From NCBI GenBank assembly GCA_023150835.1, contig JAKLKB010000001.1, positions 1-64,000 of the forward strand: DNA of 64,000 bases, read 5' to 3'. Below the pieces are notes generated by a model. It did no database searches. It worked only from the letters and a program-made list of their open reading frames with translations, and was not told the origin of the DNA. The stretch is from Myxococcota bacterium. Lineage in GTDB: Bacteria > Myxococcota_C > UBA6777. Made by a program: the position numbers and the translations under genes. This document shows, piece after piece, positions 7,432-16,190 of the stretch; the first letter of the stretch is position 1; each line of letters starts with the position of its first letter.

Positions 7432-9132
7432 TCAGCGGTTTTTTTTGAATTGTTTGGCTTCCATGGAAAGCGGATATTGCCGTTGAAGGATGCGTCGGAT
7501 GCGCTTGGCTTCGTCTGCGAGTCCTTGTTCTTGATAGGCTTCATAAGCGTTAAAGTAAGCGCGTGGTGTGATCATGTGCATGGGGTTGAGGTGAGCGAGG
7601 CGTTCAAAAGAGCGACCTGCTTCAAGGAATTTTCTTTCTTTTTTGAGAAGAGAGGCGTAGCGATACCACGCCATCAGGGCAAGGCGATCGTCGGGGGACT
7701 CGGTGTAGATGCGTTTGTAGAGAGCGCGTGCGTTGGGGAGGGCGTTGCGGGATTCGAGAGCAAGGGCGGCTTGGTAAAGTGCGTTATTGGCTTCGGGGTG
7801 TCCGGCGGTGAGTTTGTGGACGTTGAGGAATTGTTCGACGGCTTGAAAGGTTTGACCGCGTTGGAGCAGGGCTTGGGCGGTGCGCATCCCGTGGATCAAG
7901 ACAAGTGTTTTGACACGTTGCCAGAAGAGTTCTTTGGCTTGGGCGGGGGTGGGGGTGGGGATGGCTGCGAGCAAGGGCGCCCAGTTGTCGGTTTGTCCGA
8001 AGATCTGGAGTGCTTGCATCTGTGCGAGTTGGGTTTCGGGGGTGTTTGGGAGGGTTTGGATCACCAGCAACAAAGTGCGAAGGCTTTGTCCGAGGGCTTG
8101 TTTGCGTTGAAGGATGTCGGCTTGTTGGATCAGTGCGCGGGCGGTGGCTTGGGGGTTTTGCTGGAGCAGCGGAGCGGCAGAAGCAAGGATGGCCGAGAAG
8201 GGTTGTTTTTGGAAGTTGGGGTCGCGCCATCGGGCGTGTTGGGGATCTTGGCGATGGCGTTGCCAGAGGCGCATCTCGCAGCGCAAGAGATTGAGGCGTG
8301 CATGATAGAGGATCTCTGCGGTCGATGCGGGGGGTTGGGGGGAGAGCGGCGGAGGGATGTTGGGGGTGGGATCGGGCGGGGGGGAGATCGCACGACGCAA
8401 CCAAGGCAGGGCCGGCAGGCAGCCTTCTCGGACAGCCAGCGATTCTCCGCGTCGCAAGGCCGCTTCTTGGCGGTGCGGTCCGCGTGAGAAATGGTCGAGG
8501 TACAGGCCAAAACAGCGAACGACCGCCGCAAAGGCCATCGGATCTCCTTGAAGGCTGGCCTTTTGGTGGGCTTGGCGGCCGCAAAGCACCAAGACCCCTT
8601 CGATGGCGCGTTCGCTGCTTTCCCAGACAGCGGGTTGGTTGCGAAACTGTTGAAACCATGTGTCCTCTTTGTCGAGGAAGTTGACGAGGGCCGCCGTTTC
8701 AGAGAGCAGGGAGGTCCATGCTTCTTGGTGGATCAGCAGGCGGATGCGCTCTGCGCGGGCTTTTGCGGCGTCTGGATCGTTGAGGCGTTCCGCGACAATT
8801 TGATACAGGGCAAGGGCCTGTTTTTCGCGCTTTTGTTGCTCGGCTGTACGGGCTTGTTGGAGGGTGGCCGCTTGGCATCCCCACCAGACACTCCCCAAAA
8901 ACAGCCAAAGCAACGGATATAAGAGGAAGATCGAGCGTGTCGCCCCTTGGCGTCTTGAACTCCGAGAGGCCCGATTATAGGGGGATATGGATGTGTGGGC
9001 TTTGAGCGATACGGGGGGGGCGGTGTGAGTGGTGTGTGGTACGGAGGATAGGATGTGGGGGCTGAGTGGGTTGGGGTGTTTTGGCACGATGAAACTCGAT
9101 GGTGTGGGATGTTTGAGGATGATAAAGCCCAC
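7432..9132 (-). CDS. Putative TPR-containing lipoprotein
   Basis: The open frame gives 566 residues. Residues 68-86 read as a lipoprotein signal (hydrophobic LLYPLLWLFLGSVWW followed by GC), so Cys86 is the likely lipidated residue. The 66 residues before it are low-complexity Pro/His/Ser, and the GTG at 9132 has no Shine-Dalgarno site. The true start is therefore probably further in and is not resolved. A TATAAT hexamer on the minus strand (8974-8979) hints that transcription could begin inside the annotated 5' part. After the Cys the protein is alpha-helical, with TPR-like pairs such as ALALYQIVAERLNDPDAAKARAERIRLL and a C-terminal run NALPNARALYKRIYTESPDDRLALMAWYRYASLLKKERKFLEAGRSFERLAHL. 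An outer-membrane scaffold role is inferred. Confidence 0.7.
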   Translation of the reverse strand: MGFIILKHPTPSSFIVPKHPNPLSPHILSSVPHTTHTAPPVSLKAHTSISPYNRASRSSRRQGATRSIFLLYPLLWLFLGSVWWGCQAATLQQARTAEQQKREKQALALYQIVAERLNDPDAAKARAERIRLLIHQEAWTSLLSETAALVNFLDKEDTWFQQFRNQPAVWESSERAIEGVLVLCGRQAHQKASLQGDPMAFAAVVRCFGLYLDHFSRGPHRQEAALRRGESLAVREGCLPALPWLRRAISPPPDPTPNIPPPLSPQPPASTAEILYHARLNLLRCEMRLWQRHRQDPQHARWRDPNFQKQPFSAILASAAPLLQQNPQATARALIQQADILQRKQALGQSLRTLLLVIQTLPNTPETQLAQMQALQIFGQTDNWAPLLAAIPTPTPAQAKELFWQRVKTLVLIHGMRTAQALLQRGQTFQAVEQFLNVHKLTAGHPEANNALYQAALALESRNALPNARALYKRIYTESPDDRLALMAWYRYASLLKKERKFLEAGRSFERLAHLNPMHMITPRAYFNAYEAYQEQGLADEAKRIRRILQRQYPLSMEAKQFKKNR

Positions 9133-9548
9133 AAGAAAGTCGTCTTGATGGGAGAGAGGGCAGGGGGGAGAGGGGTTGATCGAGCGCGAATCCTCTGCCT
9201 ATGTCGCGTTTTGTACCCCTGCGAAGGGGAGCCGTCAGGGTGTGTGGGGTACAGGCGAGCCTGTCCAAGATAGCGAACTCTGTTTGTGGGTGCAAGAATT
9301 CTTCAGATCGCTTACGGAGAGAAGGCGATGGGCTTATTTTCCTTGTTGCGTTCTATGAAATTCGTTGACATTTCCTAGGGTGGGTGTATGAAATGACCTG
9401 AAACGGGGGAGCGGGTGAAAGAACCGTGCGGAAGCATGGCAGTCAAGGAAAGTAAAACAGCGGATTGCTCGCTTGTTTGGTGGTATCGGTCATTCTATGG
9501 GTTGCTTGATGGAGCGGCTCGGCATGGGAGCGCGGCATGGGAGCGCGG
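9133..9548 (+). promoter_or_regulatory. Upstream region of the sulfite reductase operon with candidate sigma70 promoter
   Basis: TTGACA (9365-9370) is followed after 16 nt by TATGAA (9387-9392), a good match to a housekeeping promoter. A short ACAGG-CGAG-CCTGT hairpin lies near 9251. The leader also contains a 15-bp direct repeat just before the start codon (GGCATGGGAGCGC twice), which creates two in-frame ATGs. I see no riboswitch and no gene here. Confidence 0.5.
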
Positions 9549-11207
9549 ATGTATCAGTACAATACGTTGGATCAACAGATCGTCGATGAGCGAGTGAAGC
9601 AGTTTCGAGATCAAGTCCAGCGGCGTTTGGGTGGAAAGCTGACAGAAGACGAGTTTCGTCCGCTGCGTTTAATGAATGGCCTGTATATGCAGCGGCATGC
9701 TTATATGTTGCGGGTAGCGATACCTTATGGGCTGTTGTCATCGCGGCAGTTGCGGATGTTGGCGCATATTGCGGCGCGGTATGATCGGGGGTTTGGGCAT
9801 TTTACAACGCGCCAAAATATCCAGTACAACTGGCCCGAATTGGAAGATGTGCCGGATATCCTTGCGGCTTTAGCGTCGGTGCAGATGCACGCGATCCAAA
9901 CGAGCGGAAACTGCATCCGTAACATTACGGCGGATCCGTTGGCGGGCGTCGCAGGAGACGAGATCGAAGATCCCCGTCCTTACTGCGAGTTGATGCGCCA
10001 GTATTCCACTTTTCATCCTGAGTTTTCGTATCTTCCGCGCAAGTTTAAGATCGCGATGACAGGGGCCACACATGATCGCGCAGCTGTGGCCTTTCACGAT
10101 ATCGGCGTTCGTTTGGTCAAGAACGAACAAGGGGAGATCGGATGCCAAGTGATCGTCGGTGGCGGTTTGGGCCGTACACCCGTGATCGGCGAAGTGATCC
10201 ATCCTTTCTTAGAGAAAAAGCACCTGCTGTCGTACATCGAGGCGATCGTGCGGGTGTACAACTTACATGGCAACCGCGACAACAAGTTTAAGGCGCGGAT
10301 CAAGATCTTGGTGCGTGAGTTGGGGATCGAAGAGTTTCGCCGCCAAGTCGAAGAAGAATGGGCGCATTTTCGGGATGGAGCCATGCAAGTCCCCGACGAA
10401 GAGATCGCACGCCTCAAGTCCTTTTTCCCGAATCCTCCCTATGAGAGCGATGCTGCCGAAGATCGGTCGTTTGAGGCGGAGGCTGCGGAAAACAAGGCTT
10501 TTGCGCGATGGTTGAAGTACAACGTCTCAAGCCACAAAGTTCCGGGATACAACGTTGTGTCGATCTCGTTAAAGATCCCGGGTACGCCCACAGGTGACAT
10601 CACCGATCCACAAATGCTCGCCCTTGCCGATCTGGCCGATCGATACAGCTTTGGCATGATCAGCTCGACCCATGAGCAAAACCTTGTGCTTCAGGATGTG
10701 AAAAACGCGGATCTGTTCGTTTTGTGGAAGGCGCTGGATCCGCTCAAGCTGGCGTGGCCGAATATCGGGACGCTGACGGATCAGATCTGCTGCCCGGGCC
10801 TTGATTATTGTAGCCTTGCGAACGCTTCTTCGATCCCGATCGCCGAGGCGATCGCGCAGCGTTTTGACAACCTTGATTACCTGTATGATCTGGGCGAGTT
10901 GAAGCTGAAGATGTCGGGTTGTATCAACGCCTGTGGTCATCATCATGTCGGACACATCGGCATCTTGGGGATCGATAAACGCGGAGAAGAATTTTATCAG
11001 ATCATGCTTGGCGGTAGTGCTTCGGATGATGCGTCGCTGGGGCAATGGTTGGGGCCTGCGATCGCACGCGATGAGATCGTCGATGCGGTGGGACGGCTGT
11101 TAGAGGCCTACGTCGGGTGTCGCGAAGAAGGCGAGCGCTTTTTGGATACGTATCGTCGAGTTGGACCCGAGCCGTTTAAGGAAAAAGTCTATGCAAAAGA
11201 TCATTAA
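9549..11207 (+). CDS. Nitrite/sulfite reductase (siroheme, 4Fe-4S hemoprotein)
   Basis: About 552 residues. The start at 9549 is preferred because GGGAG lies 5 nt upstream; the ATG at 9537 would add four residues. The protein reduces sulfite (or nitrite) in six-electron steps using siroheme coupled to a 4Fe-4S cluster. The cluster ligands are visible as Cys415-x5-Cys421 (CPGLDYC) and Cys458-x3-Cys462 (SGCINACGHHH). The N-terminal ferredoxin-like half carries the siroheme-contacting stretch HFTTRQNIQYNW and GNCIRNITAD. It is the first gene of a tightly packed operon, overlapping the DUF934 gene by 17 bp. The DUF934 partner points to assimilatory sulfite reduction rather than nitrite, as this pair is common in sulfate-assimilation clusters. 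Confidence 0.92.
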   Translation: MYQYNTLDQQIVDERVKQFRDQVQRRLGGKLTEDEFRPLRLMNGLYMQRHAYMLRVAIPYGLLSSRQLRMLAHIAARYDRGFGHFTTRQNIQYNWPELEDVPDILAALASVQMHAIQTSGNCIRNITADPLAGVAGDEIEDPRPYCELMRQYSTFHPEFSYLPRKFKIAMTGATHDRAAVAFHDIGVRLVKNEQGEIGCQVIVGGGLGRTPVIGEVIHPFLEKKHLLSYIEAIVRVYNLHGNRDNKFKARIKILVRELGIEEFRRQVEEEWAHFRDGAMQVPDEEIARLKSFFPNPPYESDAAEDRSFEAEAAENKAFARWLKYNVSSHKVPGYNVVSISLKIPGTPTGDITDPQMLALADLADRYSFGMISSTHEQNLVLQDVKNADLFVLWKALDPLKLAWPNIGTLTDQICCPGLDYCSLANASSIPIAEAIAQRFDNLDYLYDLGELKLKMSGCINACGHHHVGHIGILGIDKRGEEFYQIMLGGSASDDASLGQWLGPAIARDEIVDAVGRLLEAYVGCREEGERFLDTYRRVGPEPFKEKVYAKDH

Positions 11208-11688
11208 GGATCGGCAGATCGTCGAGGATCGTTGGCAGCGGGTGGGTGCGCAAGAGGCGTTGCCTGCGGGGGATGTGATCGTGCCTTGGTCGCGTTGGAA
11301 AGCCGAGCAAGAGGCGCTGTTGGCACATGAAGGCAAGGTGGCGATCTGGCTGACGGGGAAAGACAACCCGCGTGAGTTGAAAGAAGAACTGGTACGCTTC
11401 GAGATGATCGCGATCGACTTCCCCAACTTCAACGATGGTCGGGGTTATTCGATTGCGCGGATCTTGCGTGATGAACTCGGATACACGGGCGAGTTGCGAG
11501 CGCTTGGTGATGTTTTGCGAGATCAGATCTTTTATCTTGCGCGTTGCGGGTTCAACGCCTTTGAAGTGCGCAAAGACAAAGATCTCGAAGAAGCCCTTGC
11601 AGGACTCCATGATTTTCATGTGATGTATCAAGCTGCGTCTGATCATACAAAGCCGATCTATCGGCGGTTTGGAGGCATGGGGGCATGA
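11191..11688 (+). CDS. DUF934 family protein, sulfite-reduction accessory
   Basis: 165 residues from the ATG at 11191, which overlaps the reductase stop and has AAGGA 9 nt upstream. The family core is clear: a Trp/Leu-rich N-terminus (VIVPWSRWKAE), AIWLTGKDNPRELKEEL, then the conserved block IAIDFPNFNDGRGYSIARILRDELGYTGELRALGDVLRDQIFYLARCGFNAFEVR. DUF934 (COG3749) proteins nearly always sit next to sulfite reductase. They are thought to help electron delivery or enzyme assembly, but no mechanism is established. The next gene begins within its stop codon (ATGA), so translation is probably coupled. Confidence 0.9.
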   Translation: MQKIIKDRQIVEDRWQRVGAQEALPAGDVIVPWSRWKAEQEALLAHEGKVAIWLTGKDNPRELKEELVRFEMIAIDFPNFNDGRGYSIARILRDELGYTGELRALGDVLRDQIFYLARCGFNAFEVRKDKDLEEALAGLHDFHVMYQAASDHTKPIYRRFGGMGA

Positions 11689-12197
11689 AGCATGTGTATC
11701 TTGTCGGATTTCCGGGTACGGGGACGGTGGCGATCGGAAAGAAGCTTTATGAGCGTTTGGCACTGCCCTTTTTCGATCTGGATGCGCGGCTTGAAAAGGC
11801 TCACGGCTCGGACTTGATGGCGCTTTTTCGTCGCCTTGGGCGCGATGCGTTCGGACGCGCTACAAGCCAGATGCTGCGATCCCTCGCTGCCGAGCCTCCA
11901 GCAGTCGTGGCCGTCGCAGATCACGTCCCGTTGTCCGATGAAGATTGGGCTTTGATCAAACAAAGCGGACACAGCATCTATATCCAACGCCCCGCAGAGC
12001 GGCTTTTTTGGCGTCTCCGCCACGATCGTAAGCTACCGATCTTTGCGGATGTTCCGCCCGAAGAGCGCAAAGGCTTCATCGAAGCGCAACTTGTCGAGCG
12101 CGAAGGCCGTTACAAAGAGGCCGATATCGTCTTGTTTTGTTACCACGAAGAAGTCCCCGATATCGCGAAGTTGATCGCAGAAAAGCTATCGACCTAG
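11685..12197 (+). CDS. Shikimate-kinase-like protein with degenerate P-loop
   Basis: 170 residues; the ATG overlaps the upstream stop (ATGA). The fold signature of shikimate kinase is recognisable: a glycine-rich loop at 8-14 (GFPGTGT), the FFDLDARLEK motif at 30-40 (Asp-x-Asp of the substrate/Mg site), and a C-terminal R-x4-Y-x-E-A-D-x-V segment (REGRYKEADIVLF). The Walker A lysine and the following Ser/Thr are replaced by Thr-Val. That normally abolishes phosphate binding, so ordinary shikimate kinase activity is doubtful. Its fixed place as third gene of a sulfite reductase operon suggests a regulatory or structural role there. Alternatives are a diverged kinase using another loop, or a relic. 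Confidence 0.75.
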   Translation: MKHVYLVGFPGTGTVAIGKKLYERLALPFFDLDARLEKAHGSDLMALFRRLGRDAFGRATSQMLRSLAAEPPAVVAVADHVPLSDEDWALIKQSGHSIYIQRPAERLFWRLRHDRKLPIFADVPPEERKGFIEAQLVEREGRYKEADIVLFCYHEEVPDIAKLIAEKLST

Positions 12198-12337
12198 CGT
12201 GTCCCCAACGCCGCTCCAACCCTCTTTGATCTGGGCGGCGGCTCGTCGGCAGGTATCGCGTACGGGCCACACGATCACACCACGTTTTCGGATGGGATGG
12301 TGCGTATCGCTGACGGTTGTGGGGGATGGTGTTGCGC

Positions 12338-13357
12338 TCAAGAGCCTCGGTAGGTGGAGAAGCCGAAAGGGCTGATCAGCAGAGGGACATGGTAGTGTTC
12401 GTCGGTGGCGTGGATGGCGAAAGTGACGAGTACTTCGGGGTAAAAGGTGGGCGTTTGACGTGCGGCAAAATAAGTGCCTGTGTCAAAACGCATCTGATAG
12501 ACGCCTGTTTGTAGGCTACCGGGGGCGAGCAGATCGCCGATTCGGCCATCGTTGTTGGTGGTTCCGCTTGCAAGGAGCTTCCACTCGCCCGATCCGTCGC
12601 GTTTGTAGAGCTGGATGGGGAGTTGGGTCGCGGGCTTTCCGAGGTGGGTATCGAGTGCGTGTGTGGTGATCGGGCTGCGCATGGAGGCTCCTGTGGTGTG
12701 TGTGGTTTGGGGTGACGAAGGCGCTTGGAGGAGAGCGGGGGAGGGGACACGGGAGGCGTGTGGAGCGGCGTTTGGGTCTGGGGTGGTGTTTGGGTGTGGA
12801 GCGGAGGCAGAGGGCTGTGTGTGGTTTGACGTGTTTGGGGTCGGAGGGTCGAGGAGTTTGCGAAGTCGGATCGCAGTGATCTTGGCTTGTTCGGCAGCAG
12901 CGATGGGGAGTTCGATCTCAGGGGGGTTGGGGAGCCGGTGTTGGAGCAAAGCCAACATCTCTTCGGCGGTTTTGCCTGTTGCGCACACGATGAAGATGTA
13001 TCCAAAGCGCTGTTCGTAGCGGCGGTTTCCATCGGCGAGAGCTTGAAGGATGGACTCGTTGGCTTGTTGGACGGCGGATTGTTCTTGGCCGGACCATTGG
13101 TGCGTTTGTGGAAATCGTGCGCGTAGACTTTGCATATCGGAGCCGATCTTGGGGTGATGGGAAAAGGCTTCGAGGATATCGGCTCGTTCCATGGTGGCCC
13201 AGATCCGTTCGGCGGTCGCAAACACGGCGTTATCATCGGCAAATGGGCGCGATTGGAGCATGGCTTCGACCCAACGCGAAGCGCCGCAGCAGCGGGTTAG
13301 AGCGGTTCGACAACTTGCAGGATCGAGGGCATTGAGGTGTTGGGCGATCAAGGTCAT
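12338..13357 (-). CDS. Bifunctional OHCU decarboxylase / 5-hydroxyisourate hydrolase
   Basis: 339 residues. The N-terminal domain (1-165) is the 2-oxo-4-hydroxy-4-carboxy-5-ureidoimidazoline decarboxylase, with the catalytic-site motif FSHHPKIG and the RFGYIFIVCATGKTAEEML block. A Pro/Ser/Thr linker (about 170-225) follows. The C-terminal domain (about 228-339) is a transthyretin-like hydrolase, with THALDTHLGKPA, NNDGRIGDL and the diagnostic C-terminal YRGS. Together the two domains turn 5-hydroxyisourate into S-allantoin. The same domain order occurs in plant allantoin synthase. It is isolated here, 45 kb from the urate hydroxylase/allantoinase/allantoicase genes it must serve. Confidence 0.93.
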   Translation of the reverse strand: MTLIAQHLNALDPASCRTALTRCCGASRWVEAMLQSRPFADDNAVFATAERIWATMERADILEAFSHHPKIGSDMQSLRARFPQTHQWSGQEQSAVQQANESILQALADGNRRYEQRFGYIFIVCATGKTAEEMLALLQHRLPNPPEIELPIAAAEQAKITAIRLRKLLDPPTPNTSNHTQPSASAPHPNTTPDPNAAPHASRVPSPALLQAPSSPQTTHTTGASMRSPITTHALDTHLGKPATQLPIQLYKRDGSGEWKLLASGTTNNDGRIGDLLAPGSLQTGVYQMRFDTGTYFAARQTPTFYPEVLVTFAIHATDEHYHVPLLISPFGFSTYRGS

Positions 13358-13527
13358 GGCTGTGTACTCGGTGGATTGGTGGATCGGTGGAGAAGTTTGG
13401 AATTGTGGATACCGCGATCACTGCATGATTCCACTCGCGTATCTGCTCAAATCAAAGGGTCGGGGCTGTGGATCGTGCGATGAATGCGAAACGAACCGTC
13501 GTTTTGTGGAAGGGGGCTTCTTCGCGA

Positions 13528-14679
13528 TCAGGGTTGATAAACCCCTTTGAGGATGTGGCCATCGCTCGCGAGAAAGAAGAGATTGTCTTTGTCTGCAAAA
13601 TGAAGCCCCCGTAGTTCAGAGCGTTCCGGCAAAAAGCCTTCTTGGAAATCGAAGCGCTCCCACGAATTGCCTTTGTTGAGGCTGATGTAATAGTACTTCC
13701 GCGAGACGATCGCCATACGATTCGCACCGTCCGAAGAGATGGCGCGCAAGTCATCATCGTTCGAGGGCAGAGGGATTTGTTGATATCGGGTCCACGTTGC
13801 GCCGCCATCCGTTGTCCGATACACCGCTCCTTGCGTGCCCACAGCGTAACCGATCAGTTTGTCTTGCAAGAAATGAATGTCCCGAAGCGTTGGGAGGCTG
13901 CTCTCTTGTTGAAGCACTTTCCACGCCGCTCCGTTGTCTTCGGTCAAAAAGATCCCGCCCTGATCACCCACGACGAAGATCTTCGAACCCACAAGCACCA
14001 TCCCTTCGAGCTGTGCGTTTGTCATCGATGCTCCGACAGCAAGAGGGGACCATGTTTCCCCGCGATCAACGGTTCGATAAAATTGACCCGAGCGACCCGC
14101 CGCGACAGCGACCGTATCGGTGATCCATACGACCGCACGCAGACGAGCGTCTTTTTGGTCTTTTTTGCCCGTCCATACGGATGTCCACGTTCGGCCTGTA
14201 TCTTTTGAAAGCATGATCTGCCCTTGAAAAGGCGTCGCTTCTTCGCCACCTACCGCAAGCACGCGACTTTCTCGAATAGACAGATGTTTCACACTCCCCA
14301 CCAACGCAGGAGGAGCGATATCCAGCCACACCGACTTGTCTTCCGTGAGGAAGATGGACTCACCACCCACGATCTGCACCGCAGAAGTGGACACCATGTG
14401 CGACAAGGCTTTGGCATCGCCCACATTCACGCGGGTGAAAGAATAGGGATATCTTGTATTCGTTTGCTCGGCGTTTTGCTCGATGCTGGTTTCGCTTGTG
14501 GGTTCGGGGATGATCTCACCGCCTTCTGGTCGCCATGTATCGGCTTCTTTGATCACTTCTTCGTCTGGGTTTGGTCCCGGGCAAGCCGCAAAGACGGACA
14601 AAAATGGCAAGGCCGCCAACGCAGCAAAACATAGGGATGTTTGAACAAAGCGACGCCAGTTGAATTGTTGTGCAACCAT
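13528..14679 (-). CDS. YCF48/BNR-type beta-propeller lipoprotein
   Basis: 383 residues; AAGGAG is well spaced upstream of the ATG. A lipoprotein signal ends at FAAC (hydrophobic LAALPFLSVFAAC), and a short acidic/Thr spacer follows. The body is a set of BNR or YCF48-like beta-propeller blades, seen as S-x-D-x-G-x-T-W variants: KDTGRTWTSVW, TVDRGETWSPL, TEDNGAAWKVL, TTDGGATWTRY, NKGNSWERF. Related proteins bind other proteins in assembly or adhesion; no specific role can be deduced. It is probably outer-membrane or periplasm-facing. Confidence 0.8.
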   Translation of the reverse strand: MVAQQFNWRRFVQTSLCFAALAALPFLSVFAACPGPNPDEEVIKEADTWRPEGGEIIPEPTSETSIEQNAEQTNTRYPYSFTRVNVGDAKALSHMVSTSAVQIVGGESIFLTEDKSVWLDIAPPALVGSVKHLSIRESRVLAVGGEEATPFQGQIMLSKDTGRTWTSVWTGKKDQKDARLRAVVWITDTVAVAAGRSGQFYRTVDRGETWSPLAVGASMTNAQLEGMVLVGSKIFVVGDQGGIFLTEDNGAAWKVLQQESSLPTLRDIHFLQDKLIGYAVGTQGAVYRTTDGGATWTRYQQIPLPSNDDDLRAISSDGANRMAIVSRKYYYISLNKGNSWERFDFQEGFLPERSELRGLHFADKDNLFFLASDGHILKGVYQP

Positions 14680-14727
14680 GCAAAAAATTCTCCTTTTTTT
14701 ATACGCAAAACAAGCAAGAGTCTTGGC

Positions 14728-15900
14728 TTACCATCCCGAACCCATCCACGGCACACACCGCCCATGGCCATCACAACGCGTCTCTTTGGCGCATACCGAA
14801 ACACAGCGTCTGAGGCGTGCGTCAAACCGCATACAACGTATCTGCAAACAAACTTGCCCATGCACACAGCGCCCTTGCACGCACCGCTGGTTCTCAAAGC
14901 AAAGGGGTACACAGCGCTTTTGTCGGACATCATAACGCAAGCACTGCGTCCGTGGGCAACGCACCCTCAGCGGCAAACAACGCCCTTCTCCATCACAGCG
15001 CGTATGAGCAGGGCAGATCACGGTACATCGGTTTTGTTGTTTGTCGAGGTGCGAACAGTCTTGCCAACGACACAAGAGAGGCGGCGAACGTCTCAATGGA
15101 GCGATGGCAGGCGATAAAGGGCGCAATGTCGGCGGCGTAGAGGGATTTGTCGAAGTGGAGGGGTTAGTCGAAGTGGAAGGATCGGTCGAAGTGGAGGGGT
15201 TAGTCGAAGTGGAAGGATTTGTCGAAGTGGAAGGATTTGTCGAAGTGGAAGGATTTGTCGAAGTGGAAGGATTTGTCGAAGTGGAGGGATTTGTCGAAGT
15301 GGAGGGGTTGGTCGAAGTGGAGGGGTTGGTCGGAGATTCAACCGGGGTCCCAAGACGTGGGGGAGAGCGTCGGGTTGCGCCGAGACGTCGGCAACGCCCC
15401 AACGTGCAGCGAGTTCCGTTTTGGCAGTGCGAGCGACAAAGTCGCAAGGTCGGATCCCATCGCAAACATTCGGCTGGATCGCATAGAAGCGCGCCGCTTC
15501 CTTCGGTGCATCGGTCTTCTGCGCACTTAAGTGAGCAGCACTCTTGAGCTCGTGAGCATCTTTCCCCTGTGGAGCGGCACGAACCACCACAGCGGCTTTC
15601 TGTGCAATGCGCCTGACAGCACTCGCTGCCTTGTGTGCAGGGGTATCCTTCGGGGCGACAAAACGCCGTACAGATGCCTTTTCGGCACGAAAGCTCTCCG
15701 CAGCAAGGTTGGTTGGGCTTGCACGTTTTCCCTTCGGCGCGGCACAGCGGAGCGCTAGATGCGTTGTATGTTCCCATCCACGCTCCCAACAACCATATCG
15801 CAAACAGGGCGCGTAGGATCGCCTGCGCTCTCCATCTGTTCGAAGATTTTGCAACATAAGTTTTGTGGATGCGCCCCCTCCCGTCGATGTGTGCTGACAT
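14728..15900 (-). CDS. Secreted Cys-rich protein with Ser-Thr-Asn-Pro repeat linker
   Basis: About 390 residues from the ATG at 15900; a longer frame to 15972 exists. A hydrophobic segment (AILRALFAIWLLGAW) gives a signal peptide. The N-terminal part is dense in Cys pairs with Dickkopf- or toxin-like spacing (CCGELSC, GSECCQAHC, AQECCSLKC). A 5-residue S-T-N-P-S/T repeat tract follows, then three to four Cys modules of the form C-x3-[DQR]-C-x7-C-x3-C (CRWQDCSHLD, CPRTQCLRYD, CLQIRCMRFD). It is probably a disulfide-rich exported surface protein. Function is unknown. Confidence 0.75.
   Translation of the reverse strand: MSAHIDGRGRIHKTYVAKSSNRWRAQAILRALFAIWLLGAWMGTYNASSAPLCRAEGKTCKPNQPCCGELSCRKGICTAFCRPEGYPCTQGSECCQAHCTESRCGGSCRSTGERCSRAQECCSLKCAEDRCTEGSGALLCDPAECLRWDPTLRLCRSHCQNGTRCTLGRCRRLGATRRSPPRLGTPVESPTNPSTSTNPSTSTNPSTSTNPSTSTNPSTSTNPSTSTNPSTSTNPSTSTDPSTSTNPSTSTNPSTPPTLRPLSPAIAPLRRSPPLLCRWQDCSHLDKQQNRCTVICPAHTRCDGEGRCLPLRVRCPRTQCLRYDVRQKRCVPLCFENQRCVQGRCVHGQVCLQIRCMRFDARLRRCVSVCAKETRCDGHGRCVPWMGSGW
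15125..15335. repeat. 15-bp tandem repeat, about 14 copies
   Basis: The unit GTCGAAGTGGA[AG]GG[AG]TT (plus strand) is repeated head-to-tail with point differences. On the minus strand it encodes the S-T-N-P-S linker of the 14728 gene. Confidence 0.95.
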
Positions 15901-16190
15901 CGACCGCCCGCACGGAAAATCAGCACGCATCGGTCCGAAAATTTTGTGGGTTTGCGCCTTCTGCGTCTGCATACAACAGGCCCTTCTTTGTTTCTGTTCT
16001 TCCCAAAACCGCTCCTAACATATCTATTTCGCCTCGTGATGGCAAACGCTTCGTTTTGATGGAGATCAAATTCCACTCCTGCTTCTTTCCCAAGCATCGC
16101 CTCCACTCCTTGACAAAGAAATCTTGAGCGAGTACCTTCACCGACCATTGAAGTGAACGGGGATTCAGCCTTGAGGGAGTAGTCTGAGTG

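Noticed and set aside
15125..15335. CRISPR-like short repeats
   Set aside because: The 15-bp units are contiguous and encode an in-frame linker of a secreted protein.
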